Of a stretch of DNA of 64,000 nt, positions 29,855 to 37,758 are shown one piece after another (position 1 is the stretch's first letter; each line of letters opens with the position of its first letter). The stretch is from Miltoncostaea marina (lineage in GTDB: Bacteria; Actinomycetota; Thermoleophilia; Miltoncostaeales; Miltoncostaeaceae): NCBI RefSeq assembly GCF_018141525.1, contig NZ_CP064655.1, forward strand, positions 2,698,501 to 2,762,500. Reading direction: 5' to 3'. The notes below the pieces were generated by a model. The model did not search any database and was not told the DNA's origin. It was given only the letters and a program-made list of their open reading frames with translations. A program made the position numbers and the translations under genes.

Positions 29855-29905
29855 AACGGCGTCCGGCAGGAGTACCACGGAGCCCGGGAAATACGGTCGT
29901 CGCCC

Positions 29906-30583
29906 ATGACCCCAGAGCCCCCCTCGCCGCACACCGGCCCCCGCACACGCGCCCGCCGCGCCGCCCCCACGAGCCTCGCCGGCGCCAGCCCGGAGGACAT
30001 CCAGGAGGCCTACCAGCGGCGCGCGATCGCCGAGATGGCCGCCCTCAACGACGAGATCGGCGCGTCGGAGGACTGCGGCTCGGCCGACGAGCTGCCGGTG
30101 ATGAGCTCCGGCTCGCCGCAGGCCCAGATCATGCTCGTCAAGTGGAGCGCCAGCCTGGCCGAGCGCCAGGAGGGCGTCGCCTTCTTCGGCCGTGCGGGCA
30201 CGGCGATCCTGAAGAGCGTCCAGCGGCTCGGCATCGACCCGCTCGAGCTCTACGGGACGCTGTGCGTGAAGTGCGGCGACCCCGGCGATCGTGAGGCGGC
30301 CCGCCGTGGCCTGACGTGGCTCGCGCGTGAGGTGCACATCGTGCAGCCCGCGCTGATCGTGCCGATGGGCGAGCGCGTGGTCGAGGCCCTCGGGGAGATG
30401 GGGTTCCCCCTGGCCGAGCCGCTGCGCGCCGAGCCGGGCGAGGTGCAGCGCTGGACGCCGGCGATCGAGGCGCTGTTCGTGCCCGACATCGACGCCTCGC
30501 TCGACGAGCAGGGGGCCAAGCGGGCGTTCTGGCAGGCGTTCCGCGCCATCGGCGACTGGCACCAGGCGCAGCCGCCCTACTGA
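29906..30583 (+). CDS. Divergent uracil-DNA-glycosylase-superfamily protein
   Basis: 225 residues. The core follows family-4 UDG order: PQAQIMLVKWSASLAERQEG, VAFFGRAGTAILKSVQRLGI, YGTLCVKCGDPGDREAARRG, LTWLAREVHIVQPALIVPMG. The usual first motif GEAPG is replaced by KWSAS, and the final His-containing motif is not evident (VPDIDASLDEQG stands there). Three cysteines (ASEDCGSA, LCVKCGD) remain near where family 4 has its Fe-S ligands. The fold is likely UDG-like but catalytic residues differ, so it may be a non-glycosylase or a new subfamily. It is alone between the GT gene and the GGDEF gene. Confidence 0.72.
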   Translation: MTPEPPSPHTGPRTRARRAAPTSLAGASPEDIQEAYQRRAIAEMAALNDEIGASEDCGSADELPVMSSGSPQAQIMLVKWSASLAERQEGVAFFGRAGTAILKSVQRLGIDPLELYGTLCVKCGDPGDREAARRGLTWLAREVHIVQPALIVPMGERVVEALGEMGFPLAEPLRAEPGEVQRWTPAIEALFVPDIDASLDEQGAKRAFWQAFRAIGDWHQAQPPY

Positions 30584-30641
30584 CGCGCGATGCCGGCGCC
30601 GCCCGGCTCAGCCGCCGGGGGCCGGCGCCGATAGAGCGTAC

Positions 30642-32648
30642 GTGCCCGCGCCCGCGCCCCCGAGCCCGCTGAGCAGCCGCGCCCGACTGGGGCCGGGGCA
30701 GCTCGCGGCCCTCGTCGCCCTGCTGGTCATCGGATGTCTGGCGGCCCTCGGGGCGCTGGCGGGCGCGCGGCAGGCCGAGGCCGAGCGCGACGAGGACTGG
30801 GCGCGGCGGGCCGCCGCCCTGGTCGAGCACCAGCTCGACGAGGGGCGGCTCGCCCTGCTGGGGGCGCGCGGCTTCATGCAGGGCAGCGACGACGTGACCG
30901 AGCGGGAGTTCCGGCGCTTCGCCGACGGCCCCATCCGCAGGACCGACATGATGGGGCTGGCCTGGATCCCGCGCGTGCGGGACGCCGAGCGCGCCGCCTT
31001 CGAGCGCCGGTACGGGTTGCGGCTGCGCGACGCGCGCACGCCGGCGACGGGCGGCGCGACCGACTTCGCCCCGGCGGCGCCCCGGCCGGTGCACTACCCC
31101 TTCCTGTTCGGCGCCCAGCGGGACGGCATGGTCGCCTTCGACGGCATGCGCGGCCTCGACGTGCTCGGCCACCCCGGCCAGGCCGCGGCGCTGCGCGAGG
31201 CGGCCCGGCGGCGGGGGCCCGCCCTGGCGCGTGTGCTGGGCGCCAGGGCGCCGATGGCGCTGCTGTACGCGCCGGTCGAGCCGCGCGGAGCCGGCTGGCC
31301 GCAGGGGTACGTCGTCGCCGCCTACCGGCTCCACGACCTGGTCGAGCCGGCGCAGGCCCTGCTGCCGGACGGCTCGAGCCTGCAGCTGATCGACGGGGGC
31401 CGGGTCGTCCGCGGCCCCGTGGGCGGCGGCGGCGCGGCCGCCCCCGTCAACGTCGCCGATCAGCGCTGGACCGTGCGCGTGGACGTGCCCGAGGCGCGCG
31501 CCGCGACCCTCGCGGCGCCGGCGATCCTGGCCGCCGCGCTCCTGATCACGGGCTTCGTGGGCACGCTGTTCGTGCAGGGCAACCGCCGCGAGGACGCGAG
31601 CCGCCGGGCTGCGGCCGAGCAGGCGGCGCTGCGGCGGGTGGCGACCACGGCCGCCTCGGCGCCGGACGAGGCCGCCGCCGTGGTCGCCGCCGAGGCCGCG
31701 CAGCTGGTCGGCGCCGACGCGGGCCTCGTCTGCCGCTTCGACGGCGGCGACGCCGTCGCCGTCGGCGCCTGGGGGCCCTTCCGCCCGGAGGACCTCCCCG
31801 CGGCGATCGAGCTGCGCGGCCGGGGCGCGATGGCCGGCGTCGCGCGCACCGGCCGGCCGGCCCGGATCGACGACTACTCCGCGCTCGCGGGCGACGACCC
31901 GCTCGTGGCGAGCGGATGGACGGCCATCCTGCGGGCGGCCGTCGCCGCGCCCGTACACGTGGGCGGCCGCCCCTGGGGCGCCCTGCTCGTGGCGCGCGCC
32001 ATGGGGCCGGGGTTCCCTCCGGGCACGGAGGAGCGGCTCGAGGGCTTCGCGGAGCTGGCGGCGGCAGCCATCGCCAGCGCGGAGGCCCGGCGCGATCTCG
32101 CGCTGCAGGCCACGACCGACCCCCTGACCGGGCTCGCCAACCGGCGCACCTTCGAGGAGCGCATGGAGGCCGAGACCGCCCGCGCGGGCCGCACCGGCGG
32201 CTGCTTCGCGCTGGCGCTGCTCGACATCGACCACTTCAAGCGGGTCAACGACCGCTTCGGCCACGGGGCGGGCGACGACGTGCTCGTGGAGGTGGCGCGA
32301 CGCCTGCGGGCCGCCGCGCGGCCGCAGGACCTCGTCGCGCGCATCGGCGGCGAGGAGATCGCCTGGATCATGGCCGACACCGACGTCGACGGCGCGCACG
32401 AGGCGGCGGAGCGGGCGCGCCGGCTGGTGGGCGGCGAGCCGTTCGACGGCGTGGGGTCGATCACGATCTCCGCCGGCGTGTGCGACCGCTGCGCCACGCC
32501 CCCGAGCGGCGGCGTGATGCGCGGCGCCGACCTGGCCCTCTACTGGGCGAAGCGCCACGGCCGCGACATGACGGCCTGCCACCGCCGCGACGGGACCATC
32601 GGGCCCGGCGCCGACCGGGCGCTGACGGCGGCGACCCCGGCCGGCTGA
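30642..32648 (+). CDS. CHASE-GAF-GGDEF diguanylate cyclase
   Basis: 668 residues from GTG at 30642. A membrane helix (about 22-44, QLAALVALLVIGCLAALGAL) precedes an extracytoplasmic CHASE domain (about 60-270: REFRRFADGPIRRTDMMGLA, YPFLFGAQRDG). A second helix (about 285-310) follows, then a GAF domain (about 330-480) and a GGDEF domain (about 487-650). DITALT-type start DPLTGLANRR and LDIDHFKRVNDRFGH are intact. The signature is GGEEI rather than GG(D/E)EF. An RxxD inhibitory site (RPQD) sits five residues before it, as in product-inhibited cyclases. It should make c-di-GMP in response to an external ligand, if GGEEI is active. Confidence 0.92.
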   Translation: MPAPAPPSPLSSRARLGPGQLAALVALLVIGCLAALGALAGARQAEAERDEDWARRAAALVEHQLDEGRLALLGARGFMQGSDDVTEREFRRFADGPIRRTDMMGLAWIPRVRDAERAAFERRYGLRLRDARTPATGGATDFAPAAPRPVHYPFLFGAQRDGMVAFDGMRGLDVLGHPGQAAALREAARRRGPALARVLGARAPMALLYAPVEPRGAGWPQGYVVAAYRLHDLVEPAQALLPDGSSLQLIDGGRVVRGPVGGGGAAAPVNVADQRWTVRVDVPEARAATLAAPAILAAALLITGFVGTLFVQGNRREDASRRAAAEQAALRRVATTAASAPDEAAAVVAAEAAQLVGADAGLVCRFDGGDAVAVGAWGPFRPEDLPAAIELRGRGAMAGVARTGRPARIDDYSALAGDDPLVASGWTAILRAAVAAPVHVGGRPWGALLVARAMGPGFPPGTEERLEGFAELAAAAIASAEARRDLALQATTDPLTGLANRRTFEERMEAETARAGRTGGCFALALLDIDHFKRVNDRFGHGAGDDVLVEVARRLRAAARPQDLVARIGGEEIAWIMADTDVDGAHEAAERARRLVGGEPFDGVGSITISAGVCDRCATPPSGGVMRGADLALYWAKRHGRDMTACHRRDGTIGPGADRALTAATPAG

Positions 32649-32695
32649 CGCGCCGCCCCGTACGGGGCTGGCAGCCGCGCGCGCGGGCGCGATCG

Positions 32696-34060
32696 TCAGC
32701 GCGTGAAGCGGGCCACGGCCTCGATGTGCGGCGTCTGCGGGAACATGTCCACCGGGCGCACCCACTCGAGGCGGTAGCCGCCCTCCACGAAGCGGGCGGC
32801 GTTGTCGGCGAAGGTCGCCGGCTGGCAGGAGACGTAGACGAGGGTCGGCGGCGCGAGCTCGAGGATGCGGCGCACGGCCCGCCCGGCCAGGCCGGCGCGC
32901 GGCGGGTCGACCACCGCCACGTCGGGTGGCGGCAGCTCGCCGCGGCGCTCGCGCAGGACCACGCCGACGTCGCCGCACAGGGCGGTGTGGTTGGCGATGC
33001 CGTTGGCGCGGGCGTTGCGCTCGGCGTCGGCGACCGCCTCGGGGACGATCTCGATGGCCACCACCTCCCGCGCCCCGCCCGCGAGCGCGATGCCGATGCT
33101 GCCGACCCCGGCGAAGAGGTCGTAGAGCACCTGCGTGCCGTCGAGGCCGGCCGCCTCGGCCACCCGCCGGTAGAGGACGTCGGTCATGCGGGTGTTGGTC
33201 TGGAAGAAGGCGGCGGCCGACAGGCGCAGGGCGACGCCGGCGACGCGCTCCTCGATCCAGTCGCGGCCGCGCACCAGCCGCGTCGGCAGGCCGGCGGTGG
33301 TCTCGGCGACGCCCTCGTTGACCATGTGGAGCAGGCCGACCACCTCGGGGTGCGCGGCGGCGAGCGGATCGGCGAGGCGGTCGACGACGGCCTCCGCGCC
33401 CGGGGCCGTGACCACGGCGACCAGCACCTCCCCCGTCGCGACCCCCTCGCGCACCACCACGTGGCGCAGCGTGCCGGCGCCCGCGCGCTGGTCGTAGGGC
33501 TCGACCCCCTCGGCGACCGCCCAGGCCCGCACGGTCTCCCGGACCGCGTTGCCGAGCGGCGTGGTGAGCATGCAGGCGTGGACGTCCACGATCCGGTCCC
33601 AGCGGCCGCGCTCGTGGAAGCCGATCGCCGGGCCGCCGTCGGCCCCAGGGGCCGCCGAGTACTCCATCTTGTTGCGGTACGCGAACGGCTCGAGGGCGGC
33701 GTCCGGCTCCCGCACCTCGACGCCCTCGAGGTGGCCGATGCGCACGAGGTGCTCGGCCAGCTGGTCGCGCTTGGCGGCGAGCGCGGTGGCGTAGTCGACG
33801 TGCTGCAGGCGGCAGCCGCCGCAGCGCGGCACGTACGGGCACGGCACGAGGGTGCGCGGCGGGCCGGGCTCCAGCACCTCCAGGAGGTCGGCCTCGGCGA
33901 AGCGCCGGCGCGACTTGCGGACCACCGCCCGCACCCGGTCGCCCGGCGCGGTGTCGCGGCAGAAGACCACGAAGCCGTCGTGGCGCGCGACCCCGGCCCC
34001 GCCGAAGGCGAGGTCGGCGATCTCCAGCTCGAGCACGTCGTCGCGGCGGGGTCGCTGCAT
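32696..34060 (-). CDS. RNA m5U methyltransferase (RlmD/TrmA family)
   Basis: 454 residues. The N-terminal TRAM domain (about 8-65: LELEIADLAFGGAGVARHDG) is followed by a Cys cluster, PCPYVPRCGGCRLQHVDY, expected to bind a 4Fe-4S centre as in RlmD. The SAM-dependent domain has LYDLFAGVGSIGIALAG and VVDPPRAGL. The catalytic nucleophile Cys is in LVYVSCQPATFADNAARF, and the end RPVDMFPQTPHIEAVARFTR is the family terminus with the general base. It methylates uridine in 23S rRNA or tRNA; the exact site is not deducible. It is divergent from the 424-aa gene, with 20 bp between starts. Confidence 0.94.
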   Translation of the reverse strand: MQRPRRDDVLELEIADLAFGGAGVARHDGFVVFCRDTAPGDRVRAVVRKSRRRFAEADLLEVLEPGPPRTLVPCPYVPRCGGCRLQHVDYATALAAKRDQLAEHLVRIGHLEGVEVREPDAALEPFAYRNKMEYSAAPGADGGPAIGFHERGRWDRIVDVHACMLTTPLGNAVRETVRAWAVAEGVEPYDQRAGAGTLRHVVVREGVATGEVLVAVVTAPGAEAVVDRLADPLAAAHPEVVGLLHMVNEGVAETTAGLPTRLVRGRDWIEERVAGVALRLSAAAFFQTNTRMTDVLYRRVAEAAGLDGTQVLYDLFAGVGSIGIALAGGAREVVAIEIVPEAVADAERNARANGIANHTALCGDVGVVLRERRGELPPPDVAVVDPPRAGLAGRAVRRILELAPPTLVYVSCQPATFADNAARFVEGGYRLEWVRPVDMFPQTPHIEAVARFTR

Positions 34061-34080
34061 CGGCCGCCTAGTATGACCGG

Positions 34081-35355
34081 GTGGCGCGACCGATCGATCT
34101 CGACGCCTACCGCGACGCCGCCGAGCGGTACCTGACCGGCGCGCCGCCGCCGTCCGGCCTGGCCGACGAGCTGTTCGACCCCGACGCCGTGCGCGCCCTC
34201 GAGGCGGCCCTCGCGACGGCCGGGGATCGCCGTCGCGCCCGCGCGCTCGCCCGGTTCGCCGCCGAGGGGCACCTGCGCGCGGCCGGCGCCGCCGAGCTGG
34301 CCGAGGCGGAGCGGTTGCTCGCCGAGCCGATCGTGGACGGCCCGTCGGGCCCCGTGGCCCCGCGCGAGGTGGACGCCCTGCTGGCGGCGGAGCCCGACGC
34401 CGAGCGGCGCGCCGACCTCCAGGCGGCCCGCCTGCGGGCGCTCGGGGCGCGGCTCGCCGGCCCGCTCGAGGAGGCGGCCACCCGCCGCGAGGCGGCGGCG
34501 CGCGCGCTCGGCGCGGCGTCGGCGCGCGAGCTGCTCGCCCGGGTGGCGGGCGTCGACCTCGCCGCCGCCGCGGCCGACGGCAGGCGGTGGCTCGAGCGGA
34601 CCGCCGACGCCTGGGCGCTCGCCCGGGAGATCGCGGCGCTCGAGTCGCTCGGCGTGCGCGGCGATGAGCTGACCGCGGCCGACATCCCCCGGCTGGCGCG
34701 CGCCCCCGCGCGGGAGGCCGACCTGCCGCCCGACGGCGGGCACGCCGCGCTCGCCGCGACCCTCGATCTGCTGGGGCTCCCGTACGCGCGCGCCGTGGCG
34801 CCCCGCGCCCCCGGCCTGGCCGGCTACGCCGAGGCACTGCGGGCGGGCGGCGCGTCGCTCGCTCGGCTCGGCGCCTCCACCCGCCTGCCCGTCGAGGCCC
34901 GGCTGCTCGGCGACCCGGCGCTGCGCTGGGCACACGGGTTCCTGCTCGAGGGCCTCGTCGCCGAGCCGGCCTGGCTCGTGCGGGTCGCCGGCCTCGCCGA
35001 CCCCGAGCCGCCGCCCCGGGCCGCCGAGGCCGTGCTCCTGCTCGGCCGGCGCGCGGCCGCGGGCCGGGCGGCCGCGCTCGAGGGCGGGGGCGACCCGGTC
35101 TCGGAGGCGTTCGGCGTCCAGTGGCCCGAGGAGCTGCGTCTCGCCGAGCCGCTCGCCGGCCTGGCGCCGGCCGACGAGCTGCGCGCCCGCCGGCTCGCCG
35201 CCGCGCTACGGGCCCACCTGCGCGAGGCGCACGGCGTTCGCTGGTTCGCCGACCCGCGGGCCGGGTCGTTCCTGCGCGAGCTGTGGCTGGAGGGCGGCGA
35301 CCTCGACGCCGGCGCGCTCATCGCGGAGCTGGCGCCCGACGCGGACGCCGCCTGA
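34081..35355 (+). CDS. Helical protein of unknown function, possibly peptidase-M3-like without active site
   Basis: 424 residues from GTG at 34081. It is almost all alpha-helical and very Ala/Leu/Arg-rich. The C-terminal LREAHGVRWFADPRAGSFLR with ELWLEGGDLDAGALIAEL recalls the end of M3-type oligopeptidases, where a helix carrying W..P.AG.FLRELW is common. No HExxH zinc site exists anywhere in the sequence. It could be an inactive relative used as a scaffold, but the resemblance is by eye and weak. It ends 3 bp before the convergent nitrilase-family gene stop. Confidence 0.6.
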   Translation: MARPIDLDAYRDAAERYLTGAPPPSGLADELFDPDAVRALEAALATAGDRRRARALARFAAEGHLRAAGAAELAEAERLLAEPIVDGPSGPVAPREVDALLAAEPDAERRADLQAARLRALGARLAGPLEEAATRREAAARALGAASARELLARVAGVDLAAAAADGRRWLERTADAWALAREIAALESLGVRGDELTAADIPRLARAPAREADLPPDGGHAALAATLDLLGLPYARAVAPRAPGLAGYAEALRAGGASLARLGASTRLPVEARLLGDPALRWAHGFLLEGLVAEPAWLVRVAGLADPEPPPRAAEAVLLLGRRAAAGRAAALEGGGDPVSEAFGVQWPEELRLAEPLAGLAPADELRARRLAAALRAHLREAHGVRWFADPRAGSFLRELWLEGGDLDAGALIAELAPDADAA

Positions 35356-35358
35356 GCG

Positions 35359-36165
35359 TCAGAGGCGCCGGTGGCGCAGCGCGGGCAGGCGCGCCCGCAC
35401 GTCCTCCAGGCGGCCGAAGTCGAGGTCGGCCACGGCGACGCCCTCGCCGTCGGGGACCTGGGCGAGGACGACGCCCCAGGGGTCGACGATCATGCTGCGC
35501 CCGTACGAGACCGTGCCGTCGTCGTGCCGCCCGTGCTGGCCCGGCGCGAGCACGAAGGCCTGGTTCTCGATGGCCCGCGCGCGCAGCAGCGGCTCCCAGT
35601 GGTCGCGGCCGGTCGTCTCGGTGAAGGCGGCGGGCACGGTGATCACCTCGGCCCCGCCGTCGGCCAGCCGGCGGTAGAGCTCCGGGAAGCGGACGTCGTA
35701 GCAGACCGACATGCCGATCCGGCGCCCGAGCGCCTCGGCCACCACCGTCTCGTCGCCCGCCGCCGTGGCGGCCGACTCACGGTAGGCGACGCCGCCCACG
35801 TCGACGTCGAACATGTGGATCTTGCGGTAGGTCCCGAGCGCCGCGCCGTCGGGGCCGACGAGGACGCTCGTGTTGTGCACCCAACCGTCCGCGGCCGCCT
35901 CGATGACCGACCCGGCGAGCACCGCGACGCCCAGCTCGCGCGCCCAGCCCGCCGCGGCGGCCAGCGACGGGCCGTCGAGCGCCTCGGCGCCCTCCCGCGT
36001 GCGCGGTCCGTGGACGAACGGCCACTTCTCCGGCAGCGCCACCAGGCGCGCGCCGGCCGCCGCGGCCCGGCGCACCAGGCGGCCGGCCGTCGCCAGGTTC
36101 GCGTCGCGGTCGGCGCGGCTCGACATCTGGACTCCCGCGTGCGCGGTCCGTGGACGAACGGCCAC
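35359..36165 (-). CDS. Carbon-nitrogen hydrolase (nitrilase family), N-terminus rearranged by tandem duplication
   Basis: The catalytic triad is intact: Glu in VALPEKWPF, Lys in TYRKIHMFDVDVGG and Cys in GMSVCYDVRFPELY. WEPLLRARAIENQAFVLAPG is the usual oligomer-interface helix. It hydrolyses amides or nitriles, probably as an omega-amidase/Nit-type enzyme. The original start seems to be GTG at 36290 (VLRVAVVQMSSRADRD), but a 140-bp tandem duplication puts that start out of frame. The surviving frame opens at GTG 36165 (VAVRPRTAHAGVQMSSRADR) or at ATG 36126, where the junction happens to create GGGAG 5 nt upstream. The first beta-strand is thus lost or replaced, and activity is uncertain. Confidence 0.8.
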   Translation of the reverse strand: MAVRPRTAHAGVQMSSRADRDANLATAGRLVRRAAAAGARLVALPEKWPFVHGPRTREGAEALDGPSLAAAAGWARELGVAVLAGSVIEAAADGWVHNTSVLVGPDGAALGTYRKIHMFDVDVGGVAYRESAATAAGDETVVAEALGRRIGMSVCYDVRFPELYRRLADGGAEVITVPAAFTETTGRDHWEPLLRARAIENQAFVLAPGQHGRHDDGTVSYGRSMIVDPWGVVLAQVPDGEGVAVADLDFGRLEDVRARLPALRHRRL

Positions 36166-36272
36166 TTCTCCGGCAGCGCCACCAGGCGCGCGCCGGCCGC
36201 CGCGGCCCGGCGCACCAGGCGGCCGGCCGTCGCCAGGTTCGCGTCGCGGTCGGCGCGGCTCGACATCTGGAC
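35992..36272. repeat. 140-bp perfect tandem duplication inside the nitrilase-family gene
   Basis: Bases 35992-36132 are repeated exactly at 36132-36272 with an offset of 140 bp. The unit covers the N-terminal codons from VQMSSRADRD through LPEKWPFVHGPRTRE. Since 140 is not a multiple of three, reading from the original start shifts frame on entering the second copy. Perfect identity means the event is recent or is an assembly artefact. Confidence 0.9.
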
Positions 36273-36330
36273 GACGGCGACCCGGAGCACGCTACGATCA
36301 GTGGTGTCCGGTCGAGCGCTTGGAGGCTGC

Positions 36331-36564
36331 ATGTCGGCGGAGATTCTCTCGCAGATCGAGGACGTCCTTGACCAGATCCGGCCCGCGCTCCACGCGGACG
36401 GCGGGGACGTCGAGCTCGTCGAGTACGACGACGAGGGGTTCGTCCACCTCAACATGATGGGCTCGTGCGGCGGCTGCCCCATGTCGACGGCCACGCTGAC
36501 CCTCGGCATCGAGGCGGAGCTCCGCCGCGCCATCCCTGAGGTCGAGGGCGTCATCACCGTCTGA
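36331..36564 (+). CDS. NifU-like C-terminal-domain Fe-S protein
   Basis: 77 residues from ATG at 36331, with TGGAGG upstream. The short single-domain form has LDQIRPALHADGGDVELVEY and the cluster-binding CxxC in MGSCGGCPMSTATLTLGIEA. It carries a transient Fe-S cluster between subunits and delivers it to apo-proteins. The domain is complete at this size; many actinobacteria have such stand-alone NfuA-like proteins. It is divergent from the nitrilase-family gene and followed directly by repeat element C. A possible -10 TACGAT lies at 36293-36298. Confidence 0.95.
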   Translation: MSAEILSQIEDVLDQIRPALHADGGDVELVEYDDEGFVHLNMMGSCGGCPMSTATLTLGIEAELRRAIPEVEGVITV

Positions 36565-36569
36565 TCGTC

Positions 36570-37460
36570 CCGCCCATGCCGCCCGGCTCCGCAGGGCGGC
36601 ATGGGCTGCGTCGAACTGAGGAAGGCCCCGGGCGCGCCGGCCGGAATGGCTCCGGCCTGGCGGCCGGGGCGCGCCATTCCGGCAATGTGCGACGAACCGC
36701 GCGGCTCCGTCGGCGCTGACGCGCCGCCGGGGCGCGCCACGCGGCGAACTGGTCGCACTGCGTCCCGGACGACCTGATCGAGCGACGACGTGGTCGGAGA
36801 CACGACCGCCGAAGGCGGGAGCGTGCACAAACCGGCCACGAGGGCGCGGGGCACACCCCACGCGCACCACGGACGCTCACGTCGATGCAGTTTCCGGCGC
36901 CCGCCCCGCCGAAGGCGGTGCGCCGGTCCGCAAATCGCCCCGGCCAGGGGCGATTTGCCGCGTGACCCGGCCCGAAAGAGGCCGGGTCCCCGCGTGAGGG
37001 GCACGGCGGTCGTCACCCGCCCAGCGCGAGCCGGCCCGAAGGGCCGGGTCCCGCCCGCGCACAGGATCGGCCCCAGCCGACCCCGCACCGCGACCACCCG
37101 CCCAGCGCGAGCCGGCCCGCAGGGCCGGGTCCCGCCCGCGCAGAGGATCGGCCCCAGCCGACCCGGTCCGTCGGCAACCTCGTCACAGGACGGGCCGGAT
37201 CCGCCCGCGCCATGGATCGGCCCCAGCCGACCCGGTCCGTCGGCAACCTCGTCACAGGACGGGCCGGATCCGCCCGCGCCATGGATCGGCCCCCGCCGAC
37301 CCGGTCCGTCGGCAACCTCGTCACAGGACGGGCCGGGTCCAGCCCGCGCCATGGATCGTCCCCAGCCGACCCGGTCCGCCGACGACCTCGTCACAGGACG
37401 GGCCGGATCCGCCCGCGCTCAGGATCGGCCCCAGCCGACCCCGTCCGTCGACGACTCGCC
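36570..37460 (+). repeat. Composite hairpin repeat element, copy C
   Basis: This is the longest copy and fills the 975-bp gap between the NifU-type gene and tRNA-Pro. H1 36572-36606 (GCCCATGCCGCC / GGCGGCATGGGC, perfect 12 bp). H2 36640-36683 (GCCGGAATGGC / GCCATTCCGGC, inner CCGGCC-TGGC-GGCCGG at 36652-36667). H3 36930-36958 (invariant). H4 36964-36988 (GACCCGGCC / GGCCGGGTC). H5 37031-37047 (CCGGCCC-GAA-GGGCCGG). Five to six repeat units follow. It has the same plus-strand orientation as A and B, but here the flanking genes are also on the plus strand, so orientation is not tied to neighbouring transcription. Confidence 0.87.
37064..37460 (+). repeat. 69-bp tandem array in repeat element C
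   Basis: The landmark GGATCG recurs at 37064, 37145, 37214, 37283, 37353 and 37422, so the spacing is 81, 69, 69, 70 and 69 bp. Within the unit, GGCCCCAGCCGACCCGGTCC, CAACCTCGTCACAGGACGG and CCGCCCGCGCCATGGATCG are nearly constant. Units abut without unique spacers. The 69-bp period is 23 codons and gives repetitive shadow peptides, but the 70- and 81-bp steps break any common frame. Confidence 0.88.
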
Positions 37461-37539
37461 GTGGACGGTCCTCACCCGCTCCGCCCACACGGCGGGGGTC
37501 CCCGCACGGGGGACGGCGCTGATACCATTCCGGGGATCG

Positions 37540-37613
37540 CGGGGTGTGGCGCAGCTTGGTAGCGCGCTCCGTTCGGGTCGGAGAGGTCCCCGGTTCAAAT
37601 CCGGGCACCCCGA
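37540..37613 (+). tRNA. tRNA-Pro (anticodon CGG)
   Basis: A full cloverleaf is present. The acceptor stem CGGGGTG (37540-37546) pairs with CACCCCG (37606-37612), with discriminator A at 37613 and no encoded CCA. The D-arm includes AGCTTGGTA. The anticodon stem CTCCG / CGGAG encloses TTCGGGT with anticodon CGG (37574-37576), reading proline codon CCG, which is abundant in this GC-rich genome. The T-arm contains GGTTCAAATCC. It follows repeat element C and is ended by a strong hairpin. Confidence 0.97.
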
Positions 37614-37621
37614 TGAGCAGG

Positions 37622-37660
37622 GCTTGGAGGGGCGCCGGGCGTTCCGGCGCCCCACCAAGC
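37622..37660 (+). terminator. Terminator after tRNA-Pro
   Basis: GCTTGG-A-GGGGCGCCGG (37622-37638) pairs with CCGGCGCCCC-A-CCAAGC (37644-37660): ten plus six base pairs around one A-A mismatch, with a 5-nt loop GCGTT. It lies 9 bp after the tRNA. Confidence 0.75.
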
Positions 37661-37758
37661 CTCGGTTAACTGACCGTGAGTGCGTCTTGTTGCGACCAGG
37701 TTCGCCACGGTAGCGTTTCGTTTCACTCGAACAGCGCGCCGGAGGGCACCCGCGCGAC

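Noticed and set aside
35643-37394. Long minus-strand open frame crossing repeat element C with 23-residue peptide repeats
   Set aside because: The frame is not kept in copies A and B, unit lengths of 70 and 81 bp break periodicity, and composition is Arg/Gly/Pro-rich as for GC shadow frames.
37064-37460. CRISPR-like regular repeats
   Set aside because: Units are 69-70 bp and abut with no unique spacers, no cas genes lie nearby, and repeats vary internally.
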